A DNA stretch of 64,000 bases from Balneola sp. EhC07 (GTDB lineage Bacteria > Bacteroidota > Rhodothermia > Balneolales > Balneolaceae): positions 496,001 through 560,000 of the forward strand of contig NZ_LXYG01000017.1 in the NCBI RefSeq assembly GCF_001650905.1. The letters run 5' to 3'. Positions 37,274 to 46,489 of the stretch are shown here, in pieces. Position numbers and translations under genes: made by a program. The notes under the pieces are model-generated. The model saw only the letters and a program-made list of their open reading frames with translations, searched no databases and had not been told where the DNA came from. Position 1 is the stretch's first letter. Every line of letters begins with the position of its first letter.

Positions 37274-38197
37274 TTATTCAGTAGGTCCACCTGTATCCGG
37301 TTTGCCCTCTTTTGGATTATTAAAAACCCGAATAGTAGGATAAGCAAGGTCAATGGAGTCGGATTGCGAAAATTCATCCAGAGCTCGCTCCCAGATCGCC
37401 TGAGCACTTCCGCGGCGACGTCTCGGATCCGTTAAATAACGAATGGACAACATCACTCCGCTGTCTTTAACATTGGTGTATACGATGGGGGTGAGATAGC
37501 GGTATTCAATGAGATAAGATTTTGCCGCTCTTTTTATTTGTTCCTTTGCTTGCTCAATAAAATCTTTGGATTCTTCCTCAGCGATCGTGCTCAGAATTTC
37601 CTTTGCTTTCTTCCAGTCGCTCTCAAATGTGACCATAATTCCAATCTCATTCCAGATAAACTGGAAGTCGCTGGTGTAATTTGCAAGCTGTTCTGTGAAA
37701 ACGGTATGGTTGGGAATATGAATGACCCGACCGGTACTTTGGTCTGCATCCACCCAGTTACCAATTTCAAGGATGGTAAATTTAAACGGGCGAATATCGA
37801 TCACATCACCTTTAGATTTACCCAGTTCTATTCTGTCGCCGACGTCAAACGGTTTTCTCCAGATGATGAATAACCACGCTGCAAGGTCTGTAACGGGGTC
37901 TTTAAGGGCAATCGCTAAACCGGCTGAAAGTAAACCGAAATAGGTTGAGAGATCTCCTAAAGCACTAAACCAGATCTGAGAAATAAGAATTATTCCGATA
38001 AATGCAGAAATATAGGTAAGGTTTTTTCTCCATTTATAAGTAGTGCGCTTACTCTCTACATTTTTATGTACAACACGGAGTGTTAAAGAACGAATGAGCC
38101 ATAAAATGAATATAACTACAAGCGTTTTAAGGATTTGGCTTGTGAGAACCGGTGAGCTTTGAAAAAAATCTGCTATGCTGTTAAAAAAATTTTCCAT
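37274..38197 (-). CDS. Small-conductance mechanosensitive channel (MscS family)
   Basis: A 307-residue channel. Three predicted membrane helices are visible: about 19-40, 67-85 and the pore helix around 90-120 (STYFGLLSAGLAIALKDPVT). The cytosolic MscS beta domain follows (WRKPFDVGDRIELGKSKGDV, FTILEIGNW, RVIHIPNHTVF). The length is close to E. coli MscS. The channel protects against hypo-osmotic shock by opening under membrane tension. It is monocistronic and divergent from secG, with 95 nt between. Confidence 0.92.
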   Translation of the reverse strand: MENFFNSIADFFQSSPVLTSQILKTLVVIFILWLIRSLTLRVVHKNVESKRTTYKWRKNLTYISAFIGIILISQIWFSALGDLSTYFGLLSAGLAIALKDPVTDLAAWLFIIWRKPFDVGDRIELGKSKGDVIDIRPFKFTILEIGNWVDADQSTGRVIHIPNHTVFTEQLANYTSDFQFIWNEIGIMVTFESDWKKAKEILSTIAEEESKDFIEQAKEQIKRAAKSYLIEYRYLTPIVYTNVKDSGVMLSIRYLTDPRRRRGSAQAIWERALDEFSQSDSIDLAYPTIRVFNNPKEGKPDTGGPTE

Positions 38198-38292
38198 GAA
38201 TGGATAATAACCTTATCAAATGACAGTTACACGCTTGGGATAATATAGAAATTTGAATATCTTTAATGCTCTGAAAAATTTAAGATTTTATC

Positions 38293-38691
38293 ATGCTATA
38301 TAACATTTTAGTTGCAGTAATAACTATCATCTGCGCACTTTTAATATTAGTTGTTTTATTACAGAATGGTCAAGGATCCGGTTTATCCGGAATTAGCGGC
38401 GGCGGTGGGGGCGGTGGCGCTCTCGGTGGAAACTCAGGTTTAGGAGCCCGCAGAACTGCTGATTTACTTTCTAAAGCGACCGGAATTTTCGGAGGTGCTT
38501 TTTTGGTGCTCTGTATTCTTGCTAATTTTGCTATAGATCGTACAGGAGACGGACCAACTCGTAGTATCCTTCAGGATGGTGGAGCTCCGGTTCAGGATCT
38601 GAACGCTCCTTCTCAAACTCAATCAGCGGTTCCTATTCAGAGTAATGATGCAGGAAGTTCTGATGATTCAGGAGAAGAAGGGGATAACTAA
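38293..38691 (+). CDS. secG: Preprotein translocase subunit SecG
   Basis: Accessory subunit of the SecYEG channel, 132 residues. Two membrane helices (about 3-22 and 59-78) flank the glycine-rich cytosolic loop GISGGGGGGGALGGNSGLGA, followed by RRTADLLSKATGIFGGAFLV, all typical of SecG. The C-terminus is extended by about 50 polar residues (SQTQSAVPIQSNDAGSSDDS), common in Bacteroidota. A terminator shared with convergent mnmE follows. Confidence 0.95.
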   Translation: MLYNILVAVITIICALLILVVLLQNGQGSGLSGISGGGGGGGALGGNSGLGARRTADLLSKATGIFGGAFLVLCILANFAIDRTGDGPTRSILQDGGAPVQDLNAPSQTQSAVPIQSNDAGSSDDSGEEGDN

Positions 38692-38719
38692 TATTTAGTT
38701 TTCCTTTTTGAAAGAATTT

Positions 38720-38750
38720 AAAGCCCTGCTCGAAAGAGTAAGGGCTTTTT
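38720..38750. terminator. Shared terminator between secG and mnmE
   Basis: AAAGCCCT pairs with AGGGCTTT around an inner CTC/GAG extension, with T6 on the plus strand and an A-rich flank on the other side. Being convergent, it can serve both genes; its T run touches the mnmE stop codon. Confidence 0.85.
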
Positions 38751-40141
38751 TATTTGCCGATACAGAACCGGGAAAAGATAGAATCCAGAATATGTTCATT
38801 GGTGATCTCGCCGGTAACTGTTCCCAATTCGTTTAGAGCTGCTCTCAGATCAATAGAAAGAAAATCGCCAGTTAAGCCATTTTCTAAACCGGTTAGTGCT
38901 GCTTGAATATGCTCCTTGGTTTTTTGAAGAGCATCCCGGTGACGGGAAGAAGTGACCAATAAACTGGAAGCATCATAGTGTTTATTCTCAAGAGCTCGGT
39001 TTTTCAGCAGAGTTTTTAACGCTTTAATATTTTCTTCTTCTACCGCTGATATTTTCAGATCAAATTCGGTTCGCCATTCCCGATCTGCTTCAATATCAGC
39101 TTTGGTGCCGATCAGGATAAAAGGAGTTTCGCCCGCTCGTTTCTGAAAAGCTGCAATTTCCTTTCTCTCATCTTCCGTGAAAGCCTGAGACAGATCTTTC
39201 AGGTAAATAACCAGATCAGCTTGTTCAAAAGCTTTTTGTGAACGCTTAACACCTTCTGCTTCCACAAGATCTTCAGTTTCCCGAAGTCCGGCTGTATCTA
39301 TGAGTTTGAATAACAAGCCATCAAAGTTCCAATCCACATCAATGGTATCACGGGTGGTTCCTGCAATTTCTGTTACAATAGCACGGTCTGAGCCAACTAA
39401 GGTATTCAGTAGCGTGGATTTCCCGGCATTAGGACGCCCGATCAGCACGGTTTTAACACCGTCTTTTACCAAGCGTCCGGTTTCATAGGTATCCAATAAA
39501 TTTGTGAGTTCTGCATCCACGTCTTCCAGCAATTTTTGAAGTTGCTCTTTATTGGCAAACTCAACGTCTTCTTCAATAAAATCCAGTTCCAGTTCGATCA
39601 TTGCTGTGGCATCAATGATCTGTTGACGAAAGGTTCGGACATAATCTCCCAGTTTACCTTCCAGCTGTTGATGAGCCGCATCCACGGCTTTTATACTTTT
39701 TGCATGAATGATATCAGCAACGGCTTCGGCTTGATCCAGATCCAATTTTCCATTCAGGAACGCGCGTTGGGTGAATTCTCCGGCTTCTGCTGCTTTCACT
39801 CCCAGGCTAAGTATGGTTTCCAGAACTTTTTGAGTAACTAAAACTCCGCCATGGCAGGAAATCTCGACGGTTTCTTCACCGGTGTAAGATCTTGGGGAAT
39901 GGAATAGAGTGACCAATACTTCATCAACCGGCAGTTTATTTTTATCGATGATCTTGCCAAAATGGACGGTATGTGAGTCTAAAGAAGTAAGATCTCTTCC
40001 CTGAAAGGCTTTATTTACTAGTGAGATAGCATCTTTTCCGGAAACGCGAATAACCGCAATTCCGCCTTCTCCCACAGGGGTTGCAATGGCTGCTATCGCT
40101 GATTTCTGTATGATTGAATTGTTCTTCTTTGTATCATTCAT
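38750..40141 (-). CDS. mnmE: tRNA modification GTPase MnmE
   Basis: With MnmG it installs the 5-carboxymethylaminomethyl or related group on U34 of certain tRNAs. The protein has 463 residues. The N-terminal THF-binding domain begins with AIATPVGEGGIAVIRVSG. A helical domain is interrupted by a G domain with G1 GRPNAGKST, G2 TTRDT, G3 DTAGLRET and G4-like GTKAD. The conserved C-terminal CIGK supplies the catalytic cysteine. Everything required is intact. It converges on secG and is divergent from the following outer-membrane gene. Confidence 0.97.
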   Translation of the reverse strand: MNDTKKNNSIIQKSAIAAIATPVGEGGIAVIRVSGKDAISLVNKAFQGRDLTSLDSHTVHFGKIIDKNKLPVDEVLVTLFHSPRSYTGEETVEISCHGGVLVTQKVLETILSLGVKAAEAGEFTQRAFLNGKLDLDQAEAVADIIHAKSIKAVDAAHQQLEGKLGDYVRTFRQQIIDATAMIELELDFIEEDVEFANKEQLQKLLEDVDAELTNLLDTYETGRLVKDGVKTVLIGRPNAGKSTLLNTLVGSDRAIVTEIAGTTRDTIDVDWNFDGLLFKLIDTAGLRETEDLVEAEGVKRSQKAFEQADLVIYLKDLSQAFTEDERKEIAAFQKRAGETPFILIGTKADIEADREWRTEFDLKISAVEEENIKALKTLLKNRALENKHYDASSLLVTSSRHRDALQKTKEHIQAALTGLENGLTGDFLSIDLRAALNELGTVTGEITNEHILDSIFSRFCIGK

Positions 40142-40170
40142 AGGTCAAATATAAGCTTAAATCATCTACT

Positions 40171-40881
40171 ATGAATAATCGACTTGTCACACTTTTAGTT
40201 ATCGCAGTATTTATTTTTTCAGGATCTGCAATAGCACAAAATATCTCTGCTGACCGTCCGGGAGCAGGTTATGGAACGTTCACTGTTCCTGCAAAGACCG
40301 TTTATCTAGAATCCGGAGCCTCTATCAGCGGTGACTTTTCTGATATCGGACAGATCTTTTTAAGAACGGGATTGAGTGAAGATCTTGAAATTCAGTTTAA
40401 CGCAGGATCGTTGTTGTTCATTGAAGGAGTTGATAAACCAAGAGTGGGGGTACAATCCTTAGCTTTTAAATATAGTCTGGGTTCTTTTCAGAATGAAAAA
40501 TTGAATCTGTCTTTACTTAGCCGCACAAACCTTCCTTTTTTTAATGATGACTATGAATATTACTTAACTCGGTTCATGTTGTTAGCGGATTATTCGATCA
40601 ACGAAACATGGGGATTAAATTCTAATTTCGGGTACGGTGATTTTTTTGATGGACTGAGTAACGGTTCTTTCAATTTTAATATCACACCGGGCTTTTCAGT
40701 GAATGAAAACACGGCAGCTTATTTCGGATATGCTGTTACTTTTGATGAGAATTTTTCCAGTGATTTGATCGAAGCAGGCATGGTTCACTTCTTAGACCCG
40801 TCTTTCCAACTTGATGCCGGATTTATTTATTCTGATGGTGATGTTCTTTATCTGACATTAGGTGTTGCAAAGAGGTTTTGA
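40171..40881 (+). CDS. Predicted outer-membrane barrel protein (transporter-like)
   Basis: A 236-residue protein with a signal peptide ending near residue 22 (SGSAIAQ). Regular amphipathic beta strands follow to a terminal aromatic (YLTLGVAKRF). The opening SADRPGAGYGTFTVPAKTVY, then YLESGASISGDFSD, resembles the Phenol_MetA_deg-like transporter family, which is only loosely characterised. It stands alone, 29 nt from the divergent mnmE gene, with a repeat-rich gap downstream. Confidence 0.7.
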   Translation: MNNRLVTLLVIAVFIFSGSAIAQNISADRPGAGYGTFTVPAKTVYLESGASISGDFSDIGQIFLRTGLSEDLEIQFNAGSLLFIEGVDKPRVGVQSLAFKYSLGSFQNEKLNLSLLSRTNLPFFNDDYEYYLTRFMLLADYSINETWGLNSNFGYGDFFDGLSNGSFNFNITPGFSVNENTAAYFGYAVTFDENFSSDLIEAGMVHFLDPSFQLDAGFIYSDGDVLYLTLGVAKRF

Positions 40882-40882
40882 T

Positions 40883-40918
40883 CTTTTGTCCCGTTCGAAC
40901 GGGATATCAAGACAAAAG
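40883..40918. repeat. Nested palindrome downstream of the barrel-protein gene
   Basis: CTTTTGTC at 40883-40890 pairs with GACAAAAG at 40911-40918 and encloses the perfect palindrome CCCGTTCGAACGGG (40890-40903). It begins 2 nt after the stop codon, so it may also stabilise or terminate the transcript, although no T run follows. Confidence 0.65.
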
Positions 40919-40945
40919 TAGGAGCCAATCCTTTTTCGTTTGTTA

Positions 40946-41018
40946 GCAGGACTAAAGTCCTTGCTTGTTTATGTACGAGTTTAAGACAAGAACATAAGCT
41001 AGAAGGGGATTTATCCCC
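40946..41018. repeat. REP-like bulged hairpin and GGGGATTTATCCCC palindrome
   Basis: On the minus strand AAGCAAG-GACTTTAGTC-CTGC (40946-40966) folds with a bulged A. A relative at 59994-60014 has the same flanks but two exchanged stem pairs. GGGGATTTATCCCC follows at 41005-41018. Confidence 0.7.
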
Positions 41019-41190
41019 GGGTTTCTATAATCCATCTAGTAATTAATACATGTTAAAGTACTTTTGTACCGCTACTGAGCTTCCTCAGCACAGGCTCCAG
41101 TACCAAAAGCTCCCGACAAGAATTATTGGCGCGAACTCCATTGCATCGACTAATCATTACAAAAGGTCTTCCTGCGTATGATACATATTC

Positions 41191-41300
41191 AAGAACCAGC
41201 CTGAGTGTAACGATTGCTCCTGAGGAGCCGTCGATTTCATTGCGTTCTTTGCTCGCCAACAATTCTAAAGGTCGATATAGCTGGAAGCTTTTTTCTAAAA
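41191..41300. repeat. Dispersed intergenic repeat, copy 2
   Basis: Aligns with 10701-10806 over about 105 nt, including the blocks CGATTTCATTGCGTTCTT and CAGCCTGAGTGTAA and the GCTCC/GGAGC mini-hairpin. Both copies lie in large gene-free gaps. Confidence 0.7.
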
Positions 41301-41402
41301 TTGTCAGGATTTAAAAAAGGACGATTTTGTCAACGAATTATATAACATCCACAAAGAAGATCAAATTGCTAAAATCAAAGGGATAAAGAGGTTCATTGAA
41401 AC

Positions 41403-41440
41403 AAAAAAGGCTTCTCTCCATGAAGAAAGAAGCCTTTTAA
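41403..41440 (-). terminator. Intrinsic terminator of the POT transporter gene
   Basis: AAAAGGCTTCT pairs with AGAAGCCTTTT around a loop of about 11 nt. On the minus strand it lies 19 nt after the stop codon and runs into a T stretch. Confidence 0.8.
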
Positions 41441-41458
41441 ATTTATAGATAAATTCAA

Positions 41459-42988
41459 TTAATGAACGTTGCCCATCATGCGTTTAAGTATTGGGGATAA
41501 AATAAACACGATCACAGAAGCTCCAAGAGCGTACTTAGCGATCAGATCAAAACCACCCAGATACGTGTTTAATGTTTGAAGTCCACCCACATTGATATCT
41601 GTACTTTCGATAGCCAGCTGTTTTCCGATAAAACCTACAACCTGGAAGGCATAAGCTGATGACAAGAACCAAATTCCCATCATAAAAGCTACGATTCGTT
41701 TAGGAGACAGATCAGTGATCTTAGACAATCCGACCGGCGACATAAATAATTCACCAACCGAAAGTAAGAAGTACATGATCATTAAATATGAAAATGGAAC
41801 CATTCCGGATTCATCAGCACTGTTTCCACTCAAAGCCAGTACATAAAAACTAATCCCTGCTAATGCTAAACCTGTAGCAAATTTATAAGGAGTAGGTGGG
41901 TTCTTCTTTTTCTTACTTAGATAACCCCACAAGAGAGAGATCGGAATTGAAAGAATAATGATCCACATCGAATTTAGAGCATTGGTCTGTGCAGCATCGA
42001 TCCAAACCAGATTTACGTTTCTCGCAGCAAACAATGTAATAACACTACCTGAAAGCTCATGGAAACCCCAGAAAATTGTCATGAAAAGAGTAATGAAGAC
42101 TGCAACAATCAGTTTCTTTCTTTCATCGGGAGTACATTGAGACATTATATATCCTAAATACAAGAGGATTCCAACGCCAACAATCTTAAAGATTACATTC
42201 ACAATATTTTGATCACCTAAAAAGGTGTTTCCACCACCAATATCCTGGTAGGCTGACAATAAATAAGCTATTACAGGAGCAGATAGAAAAGCTAAGATAG
42301 GAACAAAGTATTTTTGAGGGATACCCAAAACTTTCTTCTCATATACTTCCTGACTTGGTGGCAATCCATTATCACCAAAAACATTTTTCTTAATCCCGCT
42401 CCAAAAGAAAGCCAAACCTGTAAGCATCCCTATGCCTGCGAGTCCAAAACCATAGTGCCATCCATATTCTCGACCGAGCCATCCACATAAGAGTGGAGCA
42501 ACAAATCCACCAATATTAATACCCATGTAGAAAATAGTGAAACCGGAATCTTTTTTTGCATCGCCATCTTTATACAAAGAACCTACAAAAGTGGATATGT
42601 TTGGTTTGAAGAAGCCGTTTCCAACCACAATGAAAGCAAGTGCCAGAAAGAAGGTGAGGTTACCGGGAATAGCCAGCACAAAGTGCCCTAGTGCCATTAA
42701 AATTCCACCAAGAAAGATAGACTGCCTCATGCCTAAGATGGTATCAGAAACCCTGCCTCCAATAACAGTAGAAGCATAAACTAAAGACCCATATGAAGCA
42801 TACACAGCGGCGGCGGCAATATCTCTTGAAGCTAATGCCTCAAAAACCTCATTAACCATGTACAGGGTTAACAGAGCTCTCATTCCATAGAAACTGAATC
42901 GTTCCCACAACTCAGCGAAGAATAAGTAAAAAAGCCCTTTAGGATGCCCGAACATCATTTCCTGATTTTGTTCTGCTACATTTGCCAT
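41459..42988 (-). CDS. Proton-dependent oligopeptide transporter (POT/PTR2 family)
   Basis: A 509-residue inner-membrane symporter with about 12-14 helices. It imports di- and tripeptides with protons. The E-x-x-E-R-F motif at the first helix is seen in FFAELWERFSFYGMRALL, and the second POT motif in FTIFYMGINIGGFVAPLLCG. YLLSVGELFMSPVGLSKITD is also conserved, carrying a helix-10 glutamate. The gene is monocistronic, with its own terminator downstream and the DUF456 gene divergent upstream. Confidence 0.95.
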   Translation of the reverse strand: MANVAEQNQEMMFGHPKGLFYLFFAELWERFSFYGMRALLTLYMVNEVFEALASRDIAAAAVYASYGSLVYASTVIGGRVSDTILGMRQSIFLGGILMALGHFVLAIPGNLTFFLALAFIVVGNGFFKPNISTFVGSLYKDGDAKKDSGFTIFYMGINIGGFVAPLLCGWLGREYGWHYGFGLAGIGMLTGLAFFWSGIKKNVFGDNGLPPSQEVYEKKVLGIPQKYFVPILAFLSAPVIAYLLSAYQDIGGGNTFLGDQNIVNVIFKIVGVGILLYLGYIMSQCTPDERKKLIVAVFITLFMTIFWGFHELSGSVITLFAARNVNLVWIDAAQTNALNSMWIIILSIPISLLWGYLSKKKKNPPTPYKFATGLALAGISFYVLALSGNSADESGMVPFSYLMIMYFLLSVGELFMSPVGLSKITDLSPKRIVAFMMGIWFLSSAYAFQVVGFIGKQLAIESTDINVGGLQTLNTYLGGFDLIAKYALGASVIVFILSPILKRMMGNVH

Positions 42989-43131
42989 AAATTCTTTATT
43001 TAAAGTTTTGTATAAAAAAGACCGATGATGATACCTAAAGAGTTACAATGGTGCAAGAACCGATTGTTCAGACATCTGCAACAAAGAACAATAAATAACG
43101 TGTACATTCCAGTTCATAAATTTGATAACTC

Positions 43132-43608
43132 ATGGAAATATTATTTATTGGTCTTGGTGTGGTGTTAATCCTGATGGGTTTAGCAGGAGCTTTTCTTCCT
43201 GTGCTACCGGGACTTCCTTTCAGTTACGCTGCACTTTTAGTGCTTCACTTTAGCGGAGTCGCCCAGTTCAGCACATTCTTCTTAGTAGCCTGGGCAATTG
43301 TTGTTTTGACTATACTAATACTTGAGAACGCACTTCCTGCTTACACCACCAAGAAGTTTGGGGGCACGGTCTATGGGGTTACGGGAAGTACAATTGGAAT
43401 GATATTAGGGATGTTATTCTTTCCTCCATTAGGATTTTTTCTGGGAACACTGATTGGAGCTTTTGTGGGAGAAATGATCTATAAACAAGATGTTAAAATA
43501 GCACTTAAATCAGCTTGGGGATCTTTTATAGGGTTTTTGACCGGAACCGCTATCAAAGTTACCGTTGCAGCAATGATTGCTTTCTCATTTTTTAAGGCTA
43601 TTCTCTGA
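43132..43608 (+). CDS. DUF456 family membrane protein
   Basis: A 158-residue protein with four to five hydrophobic segments and the DUF456 hallmarks: MGLAGAFLPVLPGLPFSYAA, the KKFGGTVYGVTGSTIGMILG glycine-zipper region and PPLGFFLGTLIGAFVGEM. No function is established for the family. It is convergent with the next gene and their ends overlap by 24 nt. Confidence 0.9.
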   Translation: MEILFIGLGVVLILMGLAGAFLPVLPGLPFSYAALLVLHFSGVAQFSTFFLVAWAIVVLTILILENALPAYTTKKFGGTVYGVTGSTIGMILGMLFFPPLGFFLGTLIGAFVGEMIYKQDVKIALKSAWGSFIGFLTGTAIKVTVAAMIAFSFFKAIL

Positions 43609-44025
43609 GCTATCTTTTTTGAGATATTGCAGTATCGTGTAGAAGGCAACAGCGAAACACAAAAGAGAACCACTTCCAAATAAGGTCCGGGCAATCCAAA
43701 CATTTTGTGTATTACTTAAAAAAGGAGTTCCACCTGAAAAGTGAGCTGCTTCACCATAAAATGCGATCCAACCCCCGATGCAACCAAAGCTCAGAACCAA
43801 TAAGCCGGATAACAGGTGATTAATTGGTGACTTTTCTCCAATAAGTATTATTACTCCGGCTAATGAAAATACAAATCCACATAAGCCAACCACCCATTTT
43901 GGAGCATTTAGTGTTGGATCATCAACAGGAATAATTCCTATGCCAATCAGAATAAAAAACAAGCCGGTCAAAATGAAAAGCCAGGAGAATAACTTTGTTT
44001 TTGCCGGACTTAATTTTGTACTCAT
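43585..44025 (-). CDS. Hypothetical membrane protein
   Basis: A 146-residue protein with four hydrophobic segments (about 13-32, 43-64, 69-90 and 112-135), not assigned to a named family. The pattern of short loops and the sentence-like helices SWLFILTGLFFILIGIGIIP and LLVLSFGCIGGWIAFYGEA suggest a small integral membrane protein. Its last 24 nt overlap the end of the convergent DUF456 gene. It begins 54 nt downstream of the fifth TPR gene of the array on the same strand. Confidence 0.65.
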   Translation of the reverse strand: MSTKLSPAKTKLFSWLFILTGLFFILIGIGIIPVDDPTLNAPKWVVGLCGFVFSLAGVIILIGEKSPINHLLSGLLVLSFGCIGGWIAFYGEAAHFSGGTPFLSNTQNVWIARTLFGSGSLLCFAVAFYTILQYLKKDSSENSLKK

Positions 44026-44079
44026 TCAGATAATAGTTTTATAACAGGTAATTGCTTTAGCAATTGAATCTTAAAATAA

Positions 44080-46332
44080 TCAATTCTCTTCAGCCCAATC
44101 TTCCTGCCATTCACCTTTTTCTTTTAAGAATTGGACTACATTTTCACGCATTATCCCAAGATCAGCATAAATCTTCTTTTCAAACGCTTCAAAATTTTGT
44201 GACTCTTTTATCCGGAAAAAAGGAATCTCGGATGTGATAATTAATGGATAATTTGCTTTGGAGTTTAATTCGAAATAGAATTTTTCCATCGCAGCTACAG
44301 CTTCGTCATATTGCTCTGTTGCGATCTGGCACCATAGTTTAACATCTAATTCGTTATAGATTTCTATGTGACCACTCTCTTCCATTTCGGTCAATCTTTT
44401 ATCTTTATATTCACATAATCGATCAGCGATCATTTCAACTTCCTCCACTTTCCCTGCTTTATCAGCTAATGTGAGATAAAAGATCGAAGCAGTTTGTTGA
44501 TCCTCATTAACTATTTCTTTCCCGGGTTCATCAAGAAAATCAGAAAATCTCATTTTCAATAAATCTAAGCCTTCCTGATATTCTTCTTTCTCATAATGAT
44601 AAGCCAACAGATCAATCACAAAGAATTCCACTGTTCGTTCTCCGTATGTTTCAATTAGTTCATTGACTATCTTTTTCGTGGTCTCAAAGTCTCCTCTGGT
44701 CTGGCTGGTTTTCAAAAGGTTACGAGGACCTGCATGATTCTCAGGATACTTTTCAGAGATTTTCTCCCCAAAATATTCAGCCATATTCAGCATGTTAAGA
44801 TCTCGAGCGATATCTGAGACCATCCACATAAAATCCATGTCATCCGGGTTTTGCAGATGTCCTTCATAAGCAAAGGTAAAAGCATTATCGAGTTCTCCAT
44901 AGGGAACATCACGCAGTAACCATGCTTTGGCATAATAAGAGCCATTATAATCAGGAGTTCGTTTGATATTGCGATCAATGATATCCATTGCCTCATAATA
45001 CCTGTTTTCCACATCTGCCAGATGACGTGCATAGGAATTGGATATATACGGACTCAACGGATCCAGTTCATAGGCTTTAAATAATTGAGCTCTGGATTCT
45101 TGAACTTTATTATTTCTTCCCAGTGCACTTCTGTAATCCATTCGTATAGAAGCATCATTGGGGGCAAGTTCAACAGCTTTTTTGAGCGTTTCTTCGCTTT
45201 TTTCGAATTGAAATTCAAAACCATAATAATCTGCCAGTGCCTGATGAGCTTTTCCAAGATCTTTGTCTAACGAGATTGCCATTTCCGCATTCTCTCTCAT
45301 TAGCACTTTGGTTTCGTCCGCACCTATGTTTCCATTCTGATGAAGGTTATTGTATGCAAGAGCTAAACGAGCATAAGCTTCCGCAAAGGTAGGATCGAGT
45401 CGAATCGCTTCTTTATATTTTTGAATGGCATATTCAATATCATCCGGTTGGTAGGTGATCTCTCGCTGAGTAGCCTCCAGAAAGGCATTGTACGCTTCAA
45501 TGTCCATGGTTGGACGACTGGCTAACTGAGCTTCATCTTTAGGAAGTAAGCGTACTTTTAGTTCTTCCATTACATGTAAGGAGATCTCTTCCTGTATATC
45601 AAAAATATTGTCGACCGTAAATTCACGATCATAGGTTTCGCTCCACATATGGAAGCCGTCAGAAACACGGATCAACTGAGCTGTAATTCGAAGTCGGTTT
45701 CCTGACTTGCGAACGCTGCCTTCCAGAATATTAGCAACTCCAAGTTCACTCCCGATCTCAGTCAGATTCTCGTTCTGCCCTTTGAATTTGAAAGAAGAAG
45801 TTCGTCCTGCTACCTGCATATCTTCTACTTTGGCGAGAGCATTGAGTAATTCTTCTGAAAGTCCGTCAGAGAAATACTCATTTTCTTTATCACTACTCAT
45901 ATTTACAAATGGAAGTACTGCAATAGATGCTGTTTCAATTTTAGCTACAGCACCTGCATCTTCTAAAATGGAAGCTTTGGCAAAGAAAACTCTTTCGATA
46001 ACTACAAAAAATAAAGCAATGGATAACACTGAAATAATAACGCCATTCAGTTTTTTTCCGGTTCGGTCAGTAACGGATTCTGTAATCTCAACTTCTCTGG
46101 ATTTTTTGATTCCTTCCGGTGTTAATTCAAATGCCCATGCAAAAATAAGTGTGAGTGGGAATCCTATTCCAACAAATACAATTACGACGGTATCAAACCA
46201 ATCGGGGATGTTAAGAGGTGCTTCAATTACAGTAACGATCTGAATGATCAACCATCCGGCAATAGCATAAGCTACGGCTACTTTAAAGACGTTCCGACGT
46301 TTTAGTTCTTCTATAAAGTTCGAAATGTTCAT
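44080..46332 (-). CDS. Membrane-anchored FlgO-like/TPR protein, array copy A (last in transcription order)
   Basis: A 750-residue protein. Basic N-terminus (ELKRRNVFKVA); membrane helices about 17-36, 47-70 and 97-113. A FlgO/TolB-N-like domain covers about 135-262 (TASIAVLPFVNMSS, EYFSDGLSEELLNALAKV, ILEGSVRKSGNRLRITAQLI). TPR-type helices start near residue 298 (YAIQKYKEAIRLDPTFAEAY). The positive-inside rule puts the C-terminal 630 residues in the periplasm. In other bacteria this module is often fused to a cyclase or a DNA-binding domain; none is present here. It ends with the array's shared tail, FLKEKGEWQEDWAEEN. Function unknown. Confidence 0.85.
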   Translation of the reverse strand: MNISNFIEELKRRNVFKVAVAYAIAGWLIIQIVTVIEAPLNIPDWFDTVVIVFVGIGFPLTLIFAWAFELTPEGIKKSREVEITESVTDRTGKKLNGVIISVLSIALFFVVIERVFFAKASILEDAGAVAKIETASIAVLPFVNMSSDKENEYFSDGLSEELLNALAKVEDMQVAGRTSSFKFKGQNENLTEIGSELGVANILEGSVRKSGNRLRITAQLIRVSDGFHMWSETYDREFTVDNIFDIQEEISLHVMEELKVRLLPKDEAQLASRPTMDIEAYNAFLEATQREITYQPDDIEYAIQKYKEAIRLDPTFAEAYARLALAYNNLHQNGNIGADETKVLMRENAEMAISLDKDLGKAHQALADYYGFEFQFEKSEETLKKAVELAPNDASIRMDYRSALGRNNKVQESRAQLFKAYELDPLSPYISNSYARHLADVENRYYEAMDIIDRNIKRTPDYNGSYYAKAWLLRDVPYGELDNAFTFAYEGHLQNPDDMDFMWMVSDIARDLNMLNMAEYFGEKISEKYPENHAGPRNLLKTSQTRGDFETTKKIVNELIETYGERTVEFFVIDLLAYHYEKEEYQEGLDLLKMRFSDFLDEPGKEIVNEDQQTASIFYLTLADKAGKVEEVEMIADRLCEYKDKRLTEMEESGHIEIYNELDVKLWCQIATEQYDEAVAAMEKFYFELNSKANYPLIITSEIPFFRIKESQNFEAFEKKIYADLGIMRENVVQFLKEKGEWQEDWAEEN

Positions 46333-46362
46333 AACGCTTCGCGGATTAAAAATTTTTGTATT

Positions 46363-46446
46363 GTCATGTCGAACAGATGTGAGATATCTAAAGAATACCT
46401 AAACCGGCATAAAACCTCTAGACTTCTCACATTCGATCGAAGTGAC
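46363..46446. repeat. 84-bp inverted-repeat element in array spacer 1
   Basis: Arms of about 31 nt at 46363-46393 and 46416-46446 (from GTCATGTCGAACAGATGTGA to GATCGAAGTGAC) sit in the 157-bp spacer between copies A and B. The arms have more mismatches than in spacers 3 and 4. Confidence 0.8.
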
Positions 46447-46489
46447 AGAGTGAAAGGGGAAGTAATTTTTAATTCTAAATCTTTCATTT

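Larger units (their letters stand above)
40882..41458. other. 577-nt gene-poor region with repeated palindromes
   Basis: Contains nested palindromes at 40883-40918, a bulged hairpin at 40946-40966, GGGGATTTATCCCC at 41005-41018, the second copy of a dispersed repeat at 41191-41300, a short open stretch at 41298-41423 that may be a gene tail (QDLKKDDFVNELYNIHKEDQ), and the terminator of the POT gene. A minus-strand reading frame over 41053-41262 is probably spurious. Confidence 0.7.

Noticed and set aside
41053-41262. Minus-strand frame of 69 codons (MLASKERNEIDGSSGAIVTL)
   Set aside because: It lies on a dispersed repeat whose other copy (10701-10806) does not preserve the frame; probably a spurious frame on repeat DNA.
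43585-43608. 24-nt convergent overlap of the DUF456 and hypothetical membrane genes as a sign of misassembly
   Set aside because: Both frames end cleanly and both proteins have plausible lengths; short convergent overlaps are common in compact genomes.
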